NCBI RefSeq assembly: GCF_018100805.1
Contig: NZ_JAGJEA010000002.1
Span: 1-64,000, forward strand
Source: Aquimarina sp. MMG016
Lineage (GTDB): Bacteria > Bacteroidota > Bacteroidia > Flavobacteriales > Flavobacteriaceae
Direction of reading: 5' to 3'
Length of the DNA: 64,000 nucleotides
Below are positions 31,822 through 41,016 of this stretch, piece after piece. Below the pieces are notes generated by a model. That model saw only the letters and a program-made list of their open reading frames with translations, did no database searches and was not told the DNA's origin. A program made the position numbers and the translations under genes. Within the stretch, counting starts at the first letter, position 1, and each line of letters begins with the position of its first letter.

Positions 31822-33147
31822 CTATATTTTTTTCATTTTTACGGGTAATCCATCTTTTGGTACTTGCATAGGTACAGGCTTCATTGGTATTTCATAACCT
31901 TCGGGAACTGACCATTCATGAGTTAGTAGTAATTGACTGATTACATATTTTATTTGCATTTCTGCAAAAGCAAAACCAATACAGTGATGTGAACCTGCTC
32001 CAAACGGAGTGTAGGTATAAGGGCATTTGGTATGCTCGCTTCGCTCTTTAGAAAAACGTTCCGGATCAAAACTCATTGGGCAAGACCATATCTCAGGGTT
32101 ATGATGATTATGTTCAAAACTTGTTGAGGCATGAGTGCCCTTGGGAATAGCGTACCCATTAAATTCTAAATCTGTCGTAGCAACTCTACCTGCCAAAACT
32201 AGTGGCGGAAATCTTCTTAAGGTTTCTTTTAGGGCAAGACTCATAAGTTCTAATTTCCTTAAATCTCTGACCTTGAAATCAGTACCGTGTTCACTATAAA
32301 AAGTTTTGGCTTCTGCACGTAATTTATCTTGCCATTCAGGATGTTTAGCCAAGAAATAACAAAAACTTGTTTGTGTACTGGCAGTGGTATCGTGCGCTGC
32401 CATAAGTATGAAAATAAGGTGATCAATAATTTGTTCATCATTAAAGGATTGCCCTTCTTCATTCTTGGCAGTTGCCAGTATACTAAAAAGGTCTTTTTGT
32501 GGATTGTTTTTTCTTTGAGGTAATATTTCTTTAAAAAATTTGATTAAATATTTTCTTGCTTTTATTCCTTTGTTATACTTAGTAAAAGGCAATTTGATGG
32601 GTAGGGCAGAGCTTGCTTCTACAATATCACTAATTGCTTGATTAATTTTTGTAAACTTTTGATCTTTATCAATTCCGAAGAAAACATTTAAAGCAATTTC
32701 CAGGGTAAATGCTTTTAGTAATGGAAAAAGCTTTGGATTGGTCTCATTCCATTGGTTAAGATATGTGGGGACAATATCTTTCATCATGGTCAGATACCCT
32801 TCCATGGGTGCTTTCTTAAAAGCTTCTGATATAATAGAACGATGATGTTTATGTTGATCTCCATCCATAAGCATTAAGCCATTAGGGAATAAACCTTTTA
32901 AGGTCAATTCCCAGGCTTCTTTACTACTAAAGTTTTTACCTTGCTTGACGAATAGGAAATTGGCAGCATCTTTATGAAGCAGTACAGAAATTTGCTTATT
33001 TAGGATTTGGATTTTATAAATTTCACCGTATTTTTCAACCTTTTTTCTTTTGAATTCGTAATAGTTTCTAAAAAAAGGTATAGCTTCTCCCCAAGGAAGA
33101 ATGGAAGGTTTATTTCCTGGAACTTCAGTTAGTTCAGAATCTTTCAT
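31822..33147 (-). CDS. Cytochrome P450
   Basis: A 441-residue soluble bacterial P450. I-helix oxygen-binding motif AAHDTTAST (about 248-256), ExxR in ALKETLRRFPPLVLAGR, and the haem-binding loop FGAGSHHCIGFA with Cys389 as the thiolate ligand are all visible. No N-terminal membrane anchor. Substrate and redox partners are unknown; no ferredoxin gene is in the window. It sits in a minus-strand row with AraC, sigma and PhzF genes and may modify a small molecule. Confidence 0.92.
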   Translation of the reverse strand: MKDSELTEVPGNKPSILPWGEAIPFFRNYYEFKRKKVEKYGEIYKIQILNKQISVLLHKDAANFLFVKQGKNFSSKEAWELTLKGLFPNGLMLMDGDQHKHHRSIISEAFKKAPMEGYLTMMKDIVPTYLNQWNETNPKLFPLLKAFTLEIALNVFFGIDKDQKFTKINQAISDIVEASSALPIKLPFTKYNKGIKARKYLIKFFKEILPQRKNNPQKDLFSILATAKNEEGQSFNDEQIIDHLIFILMAAHDTTASTQTSFCYFLAKHPEWQDKLRAEAKTFYSEHGTDFKVRDLRKLELMSLALKETLRRFPPLVLAGRVATTDLEFNGYAIPKGTHASTSFEHNHHNPEIWSCPMSFDPERFSKERSEHTKCPYTYTPFGAGSHHCIGFAFAEMQIKYVISQLLLTHEWSVPEGYEIPMKPVPMQVPKDGLPVKMKKI

Positions 33148-33217
33148 AATAGTGAGTTTGTGATTGGTGTACTACAGCTATTAAAACTAGTAAATTATAT
33201 AGAATTATAATTTGTTT

Positions 33218-34105
33218 TTAGACTCTTATTTCAATTTCAGTTTGATTTTGTAAGGAACCCTTTCCTCCGGCCATTAAACTTTGGATTTTGTTGTTCTCAA
33301 TTTTTAGGTCAACAATTATTAGACTAGTAGAAGGTTCTTTCATATACTCTCCTTGCTGTATTAAGAACCTGTCTTTTTTTATGTTTAGTTTTTCATAAAG
33401 ATAGCAGGCAAGCGGTCCTGCAGCCATCCCGGTTCCAGCTTCTTCAGGAATATTGTATCGAGGGCCAAACATTCTTGTGCTGGCATCTCTTTCAGGATTA
33501 TTAACCTCTGTAGTAAAAGGATAAAAACCGATGAGATCAAATTCATTACTTATTTTGGTAATTAATTCGTAGTCAGGTACAATGTTTTTTAACACCTCAG
33601 AGCTTTTAACCGGAATTAATAGAAAGGAGTTACCTGTATTGACCAATTGTATACTAGTGTTCGGGAGAAGTTCTGAATTTTTTATTCCAAGTGAATCTAG
33701 AATTTGATCTTTTCTGTGATTAACATCAATATATTGGGGAGATGTCTGTTCCATAAAAGCCATATCTCCAGTGAGTTTTATGTTTCTAATACCATCTATA
33801 GTTTCTTTTGATGAATGTTTGTTTTTTACAACTCCAAGTTGTTTTAGGTATGAAAACGTGGCTATAGTAGCATGTCCGCAATGAGCAATTTGCCTATTAG
33901 GAGTAAAAAAGTCTAATTTGAAATCTGCAATTTTAGATGTTGAAACAAATGCTGTTTCTGATAAACCTACTTTTGAGGCGATTTCTAATTTATGTTTGTT
34001 TGATAAATGATCAGCATCCAGTACTACACCTGCCGGATTTCCTCCTTTGTTATGATCTGTAAAAGCATTAAGAATCTGTACTTTGATTTTTTCCGTTGTA
34101 TCCAT
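33218..34105 (-). CDS. PhzF-family isomerase
   Basis: A 295-residue cytosolic protein of the diaminopimelate-epimerase-like fold: QILNAFTDHNKGGNPAGVVL at the start, LSETAFVS (Glu is the catalytic base in PhzF), CGHATIATFSYL and the second-domain EEAGTGMAAGPLACYLYE. PhzF isomerises trans-2,3-dihydro-3-hydroxyanthranilate; most family members have unknown substrates and no phenazine genes occur here. Lies between the sigma gene and the P450 gene. Confidence 0.88.
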   Translation of the reverse strand: MDTTEKIKVQILNAFTDHNKGGNPAGVVLDADHLSNKHKLEIASKVGLSETAFVSTSKIADFKLDFFTPNRQIAHCGHATIATFSYLKQLGVVKNKHSSKETIDGIRNIKLTGDMAFMEQTSPQYIDVNHRKDQILDSLGIKNSELLPNTSIQLVNTGNSFLLIPVKSSEVLKNIVPDYELITKISNEFDLIGFYPFTTEVNNPERDASTRMFGPRYNIPEEAGTGMAAGPLACYLYEKLNIKKDRFLIQQGEYMKEPSTSLIIVDLKIENNKIQSLMAGGKGSLQNQTEIEIRV

Positions 34106-34179
34106 TTTTATACATTTTATATGTTATAATTAATGGACGTTAGAAATTAGAAAAAGACGTAGATAAAAAATAATAATCT

Positions 34180-34707
34180 TTAATTATCAAAGTCTATTAA
34201 TTTACCGGTTTTATCATGTAGAACATTAGAACAGTTCAGGATTTCTTTTTTTAAAACATCCCGAGCCTTCTGAACTCGGGATTTTGCACCAGAATATGAG
34301 ATGTTTAAATACGTAGCTAATTCTTTTTGAGAATAGCTTTTAAAAGCAGTAAGAATTATAGCCTCTTTATGATTCAAAGACAGGTTGTCAATTTTTTGAT
34401 TAATACAATTACTTAGTTTTTGGTATTGAAAATCTTCATTTTCGTTTTCCGGAATATCGTAATGTTCTATGGCTATAGTTTTTTTGTTCTGTTTCCTGAA
34501 ATAATCAAATATTGTATTTCGAGTGATTTGATATACCCAAGATGTAAGTTTAGAAGTATCTTTGAGCTGATCAATTTTTACATTTATTTTTAAGAAAACC
34601 TCTTGAAGAATATCCTTAGTAATTTGCTCATCTCTGATTTTGCCATTTATAAACCTGTAAAGTTCTTCATTCAAATCTATCCATATCTCCTCAATTTTAT
34701 TTTTCAT
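34180..34707 (-). CDS. ECF-type sigma factor, SigZ-like
   Basis: The 175-residue sigma factor has region 2 (EELYRFINGKIRDEQITKDI, LQEVFLKINVKIDQL) and region 4 (HKEAIILTAFKSYSQKELAT, ISYSGAKSRVQKARDVLKKE). The IWIDLNEELYRFINGKI start is like B. subtilis SigZ; I keep the symbol blank because function is not shown. A Cys-containing tail (EILNCSNVLHDKTG) is also SigZ-like. There is no obvious anti-sigma gene beside it. It is 48 bases downstream of the AraC-type gene. Confidence 0.85.
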   Translation of the reverse strand: MKNKIEEIWIDLNEELYRFINGKIRDEQITKDILQEVFLKINVKIDQLKDTSKLTSWVYQITRNTIFDYFRKQNKKTIAIEHYDIPENENEDFQYQKLSNCINQKIDNLSLNHKEAIILTAFKSYSQKELATYLNISYSGAKSRVQKARDVLKKEILNCSNVLHDKTGKLIDFDN

Positions 34708-34755
34708 CAGTACAGACTTTTGATAACTCGATTGCTTTGTATAAGATAAGCATTT

Positions 34756-35679
34756 TTACGCTATCGGAATATGCAAATCAACTATGAATTTGTTTTCTGG
34801 ATGGTCCCGAAAATCATTATGATATATTTCAAAAGGATTTTGCGCTGCTTTTTGGTAACCATTTTCATTCATCCAGACAAAAAGGCTACTCCAAGATTTT
34901 TCGAAATCGTTTGGTGTTATTTCATAACGTCCAACGATGCATCTTCCTTTTTCTATGGTAAGATTATCAATTTCTCCTTCAGTTTTAAAAGATTCATCAG
35001 TAAGTAAACAAATACTCATGCGTACTTTATCAGGAGCTGTTACCTTAAAACTATCATGAAAAACTCTAGCCATTTTTGCTTTTGGGTTTTCTAACAGTCC
35101 TTTTGGCCTGGTCCATTTGAGTAATTTTTCGAATGTGTTTTCAACACCGTTTACGCCAATGTGCGTAATACTCGCCAAATTAAAATTAGGTGTTTCTTTG
35201 ATTTCAATTTTTGCATTCATTTTAATCCATTTTAGGTGATTATTAATGTTGCAAATGTATTTCTCAAAGATTAAATCTTCTTGTCCATTCTTGCTATCAA
35301 TTATACCAATCTTGCTAAATTTACCTGGGTTAAGTTTTCTGAATTCAGATGGGCTAACCTTATAAAATCTTTTAAAAGCTCTTGTAAAAGAAGAGTTGCT
35401 GTTAAAACCATATTGTAGTGAAAGTTCTGTAATACTTACCTCTTCTTTATGCATCAAAACCGAAGCACATTTTTCAATTCGTTTACGAGTAATATAGTTA
35501 TTTAATGTTTCGTCAATAACGGCCTTAAAAATTCTATGAAAGTGATATGGCGAGTAATGAGCAATACCAGAAATGGTTTCTAATGATAGTTCAGTATCCA
35601 GGTGATTATCTATGTATACCAAAGCTTTATTAATCCTGTTGATATAATCTTTGTTTATCCGGTTAACTGAAGTCGACAT
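34756..35679 (-). CDS. AraC-family regulator with GyrI-like ligand domain
   Basis: 307 residues: two helix-turn-helix motifs at the N-terminus (about 20-115; LSLETISGIAHYSPYHFHRI, ITELSLQYGFNSNSSFTRAF, RFYKVSPSEFRK) and a C-terminal GyrI/SOUL-like domain (ETPNFNLASITHIG, VGRYEITPNDFEKSWSSLFV, GYQKAAQNPFEIYHND) that in related proteins binds hydrophobic cations. This is the Rob/BmrR-like layout of drug or small-molecule sensing regulators. It heads the row towards sigma, PhzF and P450. A palindrome covers its -7 box, so autoregulation is likely. Confidence 0.9.
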   Translation of the reverse strand: MSTSVNRINKDYINRINKALVYIDNHLDTELSLETISGIAHYSPYHFHRIFKAVIDETLNNYITRKRIEKCASVLMHKEEVSITELSLQYGFNSNSSFTRAFKRFYKVSPSEFRKLNPGKFSKIGIIDSKNGQEDLIFEKYICNINNHLKWIKMNAKIEIKETPNFNLASITHIGVNGVENTFEKLLKWTRPKGLLENPKAKMARVFHDSFKVTAPDKVRMSICLLTDESFKTEGEIDNLTIEKGRCIVGRYEITPNDFEKSWSSLFVWMNENGYQKAAQNPFEIYHNDFRDHPENKFIVDLHIPIA

Positions 35680-35704
35680 TCTTTATTTTCTACGGTCTGT
35701 TTCC

Positions 35705-35722
35705 TAACAAATATATTCGTTA
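35705..35722 (-). promoter_or_regulatory. AraC-gene -7 box inside a palindrome
   Basis: TAACAAATATATTCGTTA is palindromic apart from one mismatched pair; on the minus strand it contains TATATTTG (35708-35715), a TAnnTTTG box. The binding site and promoter coincide. Confidence 0.5.
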
Positions 35723-35787
35723 TATATGAGAAAAATATTACTGTAGTTATTAAAAAAAACTTATTACAGAGTGTTGTTGGTATATTT

Positions 35788-36192
35788 CTATTGAATTTTT
35801 ATGAATTTCTGAGAAAACCCTTCATTTGAAGCAAAATTAAGAATCAAAAAACTATCAATAATCTCAAAACTTATAAATGCAATATTTGGATCTTGACAAT
35901 TTGTTGTAATTCTAGACTCGCTTAAGGAATAATTTCCTGAGGTTATTTGCTGCTCAGAATATGGGTTACATAGAGATCCATTTTCACTTAGGATAGTTCC
36001 ATTGGTTTTGAACTCCAATATTTTTTGGCTATCAATACTGTGAAAAGTTCCGCTACCATCTCCGGGATCAGCTAATTGTTCAATCAACTTCCATTTTCCT
36101 ATGAGCACTACGGTTTCTGAATTGTTATTATTATCATTAGAACATGATGTGAAAAATCCAATGATTATAAGGAGTATAGAGAATTTTTTCAT
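35788..36192 (-). CDS. Lipocalin-like lipoprotein
   Basis: A 134-residue lipoprotein: MKKFSILLIIIGFFTSCSND has a lipobox, followed by an Asn-rich linker. LIGKWKLIEQLADPGDGSGT, KILEFKTNGTILSENG, SGNYSLSESRITTNC and FEIIDSFLILNFASNEG are the pattern of the short lipocalin-like (DUF4923/5004-type) barrels in Bacteroidota. Role unknown; surface or periplasmic. Monocistronic. Confidence 0.75.
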   Translation of the reverse strand: MKKFSILLIIIGFFTSCSNDNNNNSETVVLIGKWKLIEQLADPGDGSGTFHSIDSQKILEFKTNGTILSENGSLCNPYSEQQITSGNYSLSESRITTNCQDPNIAFISFEIIDSFLILNFASNEGFSQKFIKIQ

Positions 36193-36382
36193 GATGGGTT
36201 ATTTTAAAAAGCTGTTGTATAATAGATGTAAGAACCATTGTTTAGTTGCGTAACTCTAGACCTTTTATTAGGATAAAATATCACCATCGTTAATATTCAA
36301 TTTTTAAAGCACAATATAATTTTCATTTCCAATACTATACTATTAATATCATGAGTCTTTAGTTAATTTGAGATTATATCTT

Positions 36383-36838
36383 TTATTTAAAATGCATTTT
36401 CATTCCTTCGTGCGACATTGTGAACCCTAAATTTTCATAGAACTTGATAGACTTTATTCTTTTTTTGTCAGTTGTTAATTGAAGTAAATGTGCTTTTCGC
36501 TCTTTGGCTCTATTGATTGCCCACTCAAACATTGTTTTTCCAATGCCAAGCCCTCTTTTATCTTTTCTAATTCTTACTGCCTCGATTTGTGCTCTTATTC
36601 CTCCTCTATACGTTAAATACTGGATAAATGATAACTGTAAGGTTCCAACTATTTCAGAGTTTTTATTTTCGACCACAATCAGTTCTTGGTTTTCGTCTGA
36701 GTTTATTTTTTCAAATGCTTTTATATATTCATTCGGTAAGGGCTTTTGAAAGTTTTCCCTTTTTTTACCAAGTTCATCATCGGCAATCATTTCTATAATT
36801 ATAGGAACATCATTTTCGGTTGCTTTTCTAAATATCAT
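36383..36838 (-). CDS. GNAT N-acetyltransferase
   Basis: A 151-residue cytosolic acetyl-CoA transferase: MIFRKATENDVPIIIEMIAD, central VRIRKDKRGLGIGKTMFEWA (the RGLGIGK loop binds the pyrophosphate of CoA) and the C-terminal GFTMSHEGMKM. Acceptor unknown. I take ATG 36838; a TTG at 36844 is in frame but adds nothing recognisable. Confidence 0.9.
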   Translation of the reverse strand: MIFRKATENDVPIIIEMIADDELGKKRENFQKPLPNEYIKAFEKINSDENQELIVVENKNSEIVGTLQLSFIQYLTYRGGIRAQIEAVRIRKDKRGLGIGKTMFEWAINRAKERKAHLLQLTTDKKRIKSIKFYENLGFTMSHEGMKMHFK

Positions 36839-36934
36839 TTCCAATTCAAGTTTTTTTTTAATCTAAAGCTCACTAGCAGTTTGTATATGATACATACCCC
36901 AGGTAATACCTTATATACTTTATAGATGTACGCC

Positions 36935-37285
36935 TTATTCCTTCATTTTTTGGAATTCGATTTTAGCTTTTCCTTTCAATTTGCTATCTAAATATAGTTC
37001 ATATCCTTTCAATAGTTTTACCTTTTTTATTACCCCTTTTTCAATAGAAATCGTCTCTATAATTTCTCCTTCTTCTTGAATTCTTATAGTAAATTCATTC
37101 TTTCCGGCATTTTCAATAATTGCATAACAATTAGATCCTGAAAAAGGGTTTTCGGCGGCATCTTGGCCAGGTCCTTTTCCTGTAATAGACATACTTTGGG
37201 AGGGTTCTAATTCAAATTCAATCTGAGCAAGCAGGTCATATTGGGTAGCAAGTGTAATACATAATAGGATTAGGAGTTTTTTCAT
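36935..37285 (-). CDS. Small secreted protein, function unknown
   Basis: 116 residues with a signal peptide (MKKLLILLCITLATQYDLLAQ). Mature part: beta-rich segments such as SNCYAIIENAGKNEFTIRIQ and KGYELYLDSKLKGKAKIEF. I do not recognise a family. It follows 62 bases downstream of the PD40 gene on the same strand and may share its transcript. Confidence 0.6.
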   Translation of the reverse strand: MKKLLILLCITLATQYDLLAQIEFELEPSQSMSITGKGPGQDAAENPFSGSNCYAIIENAGKNEFTIRIQEEGEIIETISIEKGVIKKVKLLKGYELYLDSKLKGKAKIEFQKMKE

Positions 37286-37347
37286 TTTAGTAATTTTATT
37301 TATTAAAAGATTAATTATTTGGTCATTCAGACAACCGTTTTACTTTT

Positions 37348-38289
37348 TTATTGTTTTGATAAAACAGCATTTTTTCGATATTTTTTATTGAGTGCTGCAA
37401 ATTCAATAGAATATATATTTGTATGAGTACTTTTTAGACTATCACTACTGGTGTAATACAGTAATCTATCATCTTCAATTAATTCAGCATAAAGGTCGCT
37501 ACCAGTTGTATTTATTTCTTTAATATTTTGAGGAATTGACCATTGGTCGTTGATTTTAAAGCTTATATACAAATCTCCATATGAAGAAAGGTTCTGCTCT
37601 CTTCCGGATGACTCAAAAATAATTATATTACCATCATTGTTTACTTCTAAATTCCATTCACCTTTATCTGAGTTAATTGTATTTCCTAAATTAATTGGTG
37701 AAGAAAAAGTGTCTTTTTCCTTTTTTGCTATATATAAATCACCTTGACCATATCCACCTAACCGATTGGATGCAAAGTATAAATTACCATATTTATCCGT
37801 ACACGGGCTATACTCATCTTTTTCAGAATTAATAGCATCATTTAACCTTATCGGAACCCCCCAAGTACCATTTTTGTCTTTTTCTACTTTCCAGATATCT
37901 TTTGAAATTGGTGTAACTTCCTTTGATGGTCTTTTAGAAATAAAATACAAAGTTTTTCCATTATTACTTATATGAGGACCACTATCATCATATTTACCTG
38001 AAAATGAAGCCAGTTTGGGTGTAGACCATTCTCCATTTTCCTTAACCGAATAATATATAGAACTTTTCATGTTACTTGTTCCCCATTTATTATTGCTTTT
38101 GGCAAAATAAACTTCAGAGTCATCAATAGAAAATGTTGTAGCATATTCTACTGAAGTGGTTGATATATTTCCCGGTTCAAAAACCTGTGGTTTTAATTGT
38201 TTCGAATCGTCTTTACAGCTAATCAAAACTAATAGCATACCTTGACTAATTAGTGTAAATAATATCATTGTAAATTTTGCCCCTTTCAT
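37348..38289 (-). CDS. PD40-type beta-propeller lipoprotein
   Basis: The 313-residue protein has a signal/lipobox start (MILFTLISQGMLLVLISCKD). Repeats follow with the TolB/PD40 pattern: SIDDSEVYFAKSNNKWG, ISNNGKTLYFISKRPS, TDKYGNLYFASNRLGGYGQG, VNNDGNIIIFESSGRE. These are usually surface or periplasmic beta-propellers of unknown partners. It belongs with the similar gene at 38361-39278 on the same strand; the 71-base gap may hold a promoter. Confidence 0.75.
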   Translation of the reverse strand: MKGAKFTMILFTLISQGMLLVLISCKDDSKQLKPQVFEPGNISTTSVEYATTFSIDDSEVYFAKSNNKWGTSNMKSSIYYSVKENGEWSTPKLASFSGKYDDSGPHISNNGKTLYFISKRPSKEVTPISKDIWKVEKDKNGTWGVPIRLNDAINSEKDEYSPCTDKYGNLYFASNRLGGYGQGDLYIAKKEKDTFSSPINLGNTINSDKGEWNLEVNNDGNIIIFESSGREQNLSSYGDLYISFKINDQWSIPQNIKEINTTGSDLYAELIEDDRLLYYTSSDSLKSTHTNIYSIEFAALNKKYRKNAVLSKQ

Positions 38290-38360
38290 GTGTTACAAAG
38301 TTTAATATTATCGAATCCTGAGATATTGTTATTTATATATCAAAGAGAGTGCTATTTATG

Positions 38361-39278
38361 CTACTCATTAGTCAATCTAATTCTTTGATTTTTTTCTAAA
38401 TCGTGAATAAAAACCTCCCAGTTACCATCTATAATTGCTACAAATACCAATTTCTTTCCATCGGGGCTCCATTTTGGTTCTAATTCTTGATTTCCATCTT
38501 TTGTTATGGTGTTAATGACCTGCCCTTTAGTATTTATTATAGTAACTAAGCTCTCTTCTCTTTTAACAGATGTGTAGACAATTTTATCTCCACTTGGTGA
38601 CCACTCTGGATTATAATTATCTCTATCGTTCTCAGTGATACGTGTTACAGATTCAGATTCAAGCGAATAAATATATAAATCATTTTTATGAATTGAATCT
38701 CGGTCTGAATTGAATACGATGTATTGCTTATCAGGCGAATATGAAGGCCATCTATCTCTAGCTGGATGGTTAGTAATTCTTGTTAAACTGTCAGTTTCTA
38801 AATTTTTTATATAAATTTCCCCATTTCCATCTCGTTCAGAATAATAAATTAACTCTTTGCTATCGGGCGACCAATTTAATGCTTCATCTTTTCCTTCTGA
38901 ATAGGTTATTCGTTTTTTATTTTGACCTTGATAATCCATTATAAATAACTCTCTATCCGTCATCTCTTCAGAATAAAAAGCAATCCATTTTCCGTCCGGG
39001 GAGCATACGGGTCTTCCTTCTTTTATGTTGTTTTTTGTTAATCTTTTTTTGATAAAAGATTTAATATTCAGAGTGTATATTTCGTTACTCCCATCTCTAT
39101 TTGTCAAATATACAATCTCATCCAATTTAGGTGACCAACTTGGGAAGTAGTCTCTATAATTCGTTTTTCTATCAGTATTAATATCACTATTCTGGATGTT
39201 CTTTTGCTTAGAATTTGAATTACACGACAAAAGCAGTAGTACATAACTAATGGTAAATACACGAATTATTTTTTTCAT
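38361..39278 (-). CDS. TolB-like PD40 beta-propeller lipoprotein
   Basis: The 305-residue protein starts MKKIIRVFTISYVLLLLSCN, a lipobox. Six or so repeats of the TolB propeller follow: PSWSPKLDEIVYLTNRDG, PVCSPDGKWIAFYSEE, LNWSPDSKELIYYSERDG, PSYSPDKQYIVFNSDRDS, PEWSPSGDKIVYTSVK, PKWSPDGKKLVFVA. The Pal-binding and N-terminal TolB domain are missing, so it is not the true TolB. Homologues often occur next to proteases or peptidases; here there is none. Confidence 0.8.
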   Translation of the reverse strand: MKKIIRVFTISYVLLLLSCNSNSKQKNIQNSDINTDRKTNYRDYFPSWSPKLDEIVYLTNRDGSNEIYTLNIKSFIKKRLTKNNIKEGRPVCSPDGKWIAFYSEEMTDRELFIMDYQGQNKKRITYSEGKDEALNWSPDSKELIYYSERDGNGEIYIKNLETDSLTRITNHPARDRWPSYSPDKQYIVFNSDRDSIHKNDLYIYSLESESVTRITENDRDNYNPEWSPSGDKIVYTSVKREESLVTIINTKGQVINTITKDGNQELEPKWSPDGKKLVFVAIIDGNWEVFIHDLEKNQRIRLTNE

Positions 39279-39978
39279 GGCTTTCTTTTTTTATACTTAA
39301 AAAGGATCTGATAAGATATCATAACCGACGAATAAAGGTTATTAATATTTTAGATTTTATTCAAGACGAGCGAATGTGCATTAAGATAAGGGCTTACAAA
39401 AGTTAAAGATTATTAGCCTTTACACTAAATTAGCTTCTAACCTAATTGATAGTTATCTGTTCCTTTGTTTATGTATCATAAAAGTACGTTTCTGTAAAAC
39501 AGTCTCCAAATACCATTTCCTAAATTTTTAAGTGTTATATGTTTTGTTTTTAAAGTTGGTGTATTTTATTGTAAAACAGAGATAATTGATATTGTAAAAA
39601 TCAGACAGTCAAATAAATATATCTTTTCATAAACTTCACAATCGCTTATACATCAGGTTTAGTTAAAAATGACCAATTTATTTGTTAAAATTTAACTTTT
39701 TTTGTAGGAAAAAATAAATGCTTATTCTTTTTGTTTTTTGAATTTTTGGATCGCATTTTTTTTGCTGTAATAGTAACGCATGTTAATTATGGTAAAACCG
39801 TAAAAAATCAATAAAATTAGGTCTTAAGACGTTTTTTTGATTAAGAAATCATCAATAAGTGTTAAAGATTCTAGTTTCAGTTTTATGGGTGTAAAAAAAA
39901 ATCTAAATTGGTTTTAGTTTGTAGGAAAAAATAATTAACATATGTAGGATACTTACTTCTTTCAACAAAACCCAAAAT
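39279..39978. other. 700-base gene-free stretch with 17-bp direct repeat
   Basis: No gene is visible. TTTGTAGGAAAAAATAA occurs identically at 39701-39717 and 39918-39934. GTTAAAATTTAAC (39684-39696 area) is a palindrome followed by T8, and GTCTTAAGAC (39821-39830) is followed by gT7, both terminator-like on the plus strand. The stretch precedes an unknown gene at 39979. Confidence 0.5.
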
Positions 39979-40764
39979 ATGACAAAAGTAGAACATCATC
40001 TTATCCGAGAAATTCGGGAAAATTCATCTTTCGAGACTCGATTATACAATTTATTTAAGGCAGCCATAAGTGATCAGGTTTCCATTACTAATTTTAGAAA
40101 AATGTTTTTAAAGTTAGAGAAGATGGATATCTATATTATGAAAAAAGATGCTAAGGATATTGGACTTGCTTATTTTATGTATTGTAATGACCCTGAGAAT
40201 AAAAAAAACATCTATGTTCGTCCGGGGATTGGAGTAATTAAAGAGGCTAGGGATAATGGAGCATATTTTCCTAAGAGTATTATAATGAACACTATGATTA
40301 AGACCAAGTTTAGAAACTTGTCTAAAAAAGTGTTTATGGTTAGTGTAACTATGAATCCGATTGTTTATGTCGCTGCTTGTAAATACTGGCGGTATGTATA
40401 CCCAAAGCCTACCCGAAGAAGCGGTAAGAGTCTAATAGATACAAAAAATAAGATCATCGATTTATTTCATATGAATGAGGTAAAAAAAGACGTGATAGAA
40501 ATTTCGTTTTCGCTTCCTGAAATAGAAGAAACAAAGCGAGAATTTTCTGATGTGAAAAATGATAATATATATGCAAACTTTTTCTCTTCAAAAATCAAGA
40601 ATGAAGAATGTAATAGGGGAATGTTAACAGTTATTCCTATAAACGCTATCAATCTTATAGCAGTGGTAAGAAGAAAAACTAAAGATGATATCAAGAAGTC
40701 CTTTAATAGAATAGTAGAAGAGAAACTTGTTCCGTTATTTAAACGGTATAGTCCTGCCGGATAA
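39979..40764 (+). CDS. Unknown protein with GNAT-like middle segment
   Basis: The 261-residue cytosolic protein is not a family I recognise. Residues about 50-140 (KMDIYIMKKDAKDIGLAYFM, YVRPGIGVIKEARDNGAY, KVFMVSVTMNPIVYVAACKY) resemble an acyltransferase (GNAT) beta-alpha arrangement, but the CoA loop is not canonical. Charged helices follow. It has its own terminator and a large regulatory stretch upstream, suggesting specific control. The GNAT link is inference. Confidence 0.55.
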   Translation: MTKVEHHLIREIRENSSFETRLYNLFKAAISDQVSITNFRKMFLKLEKMDIYIMKKDAKDIGLAYFMYCNDPENKKNIYVRPGIGVIKEARDNGAYFPKSIIMNTMIKTKFRNLSKKVFMVSVTMNPIVYVAACKYWRYVYPKPTRRSGKSLIDTKNKIIDLFHMNEVKKDVIEISFSLPEIEETKREFSDVKNDNIYANFFSSKIKNEECNRGMLTVIPINAINLIAVVRRKTKDDIKKSFNRIVEEKLVPLFKRYSPAG

Positions 40765-40797
40765 ATAATTGGTGGACATAAAAAAATTATTTTTTGT

Positions 40798-40822
40798 AAA
40801 AGCAGCTAAACAGTTGCTTTTT
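40798..40822 (+). terminator. Terminator of the unknown gene at 39979
   Basis: AAAAGCAGCT (40798-40807), loop aaac, AGTTGCTTTT (40812-40821) with one G-T pair and a short T run. Confidence 0.7.
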
Positions 40823-41016
40823 CTTTATATAAAAGTTATTCGGTTTTAGGTGAATCAAGTGAAAAAACATCCTTCTACACCGAAATAAGTTGATAATAGT
40901 AAGGTGTTTTATTTGAAAAATATCTAAATGTAAGAGGTGTAAAACTTAAGTTTATAGTCTTTTAACAGGTAATTTTCCTTTTATTACATTGCAGTATACT
41001 AAATGTCATCTAAATC

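Noticed and set aside
33218..34105. Phenazine biosynthesis gene phzF
   Set aside because: The family is broad and no other phenazine genes are nearby.
38361..39278. tolB
   Set aside because: It has TolB-type repeats but lacks the TolB N-terminal domain and the tol-pal gene context.
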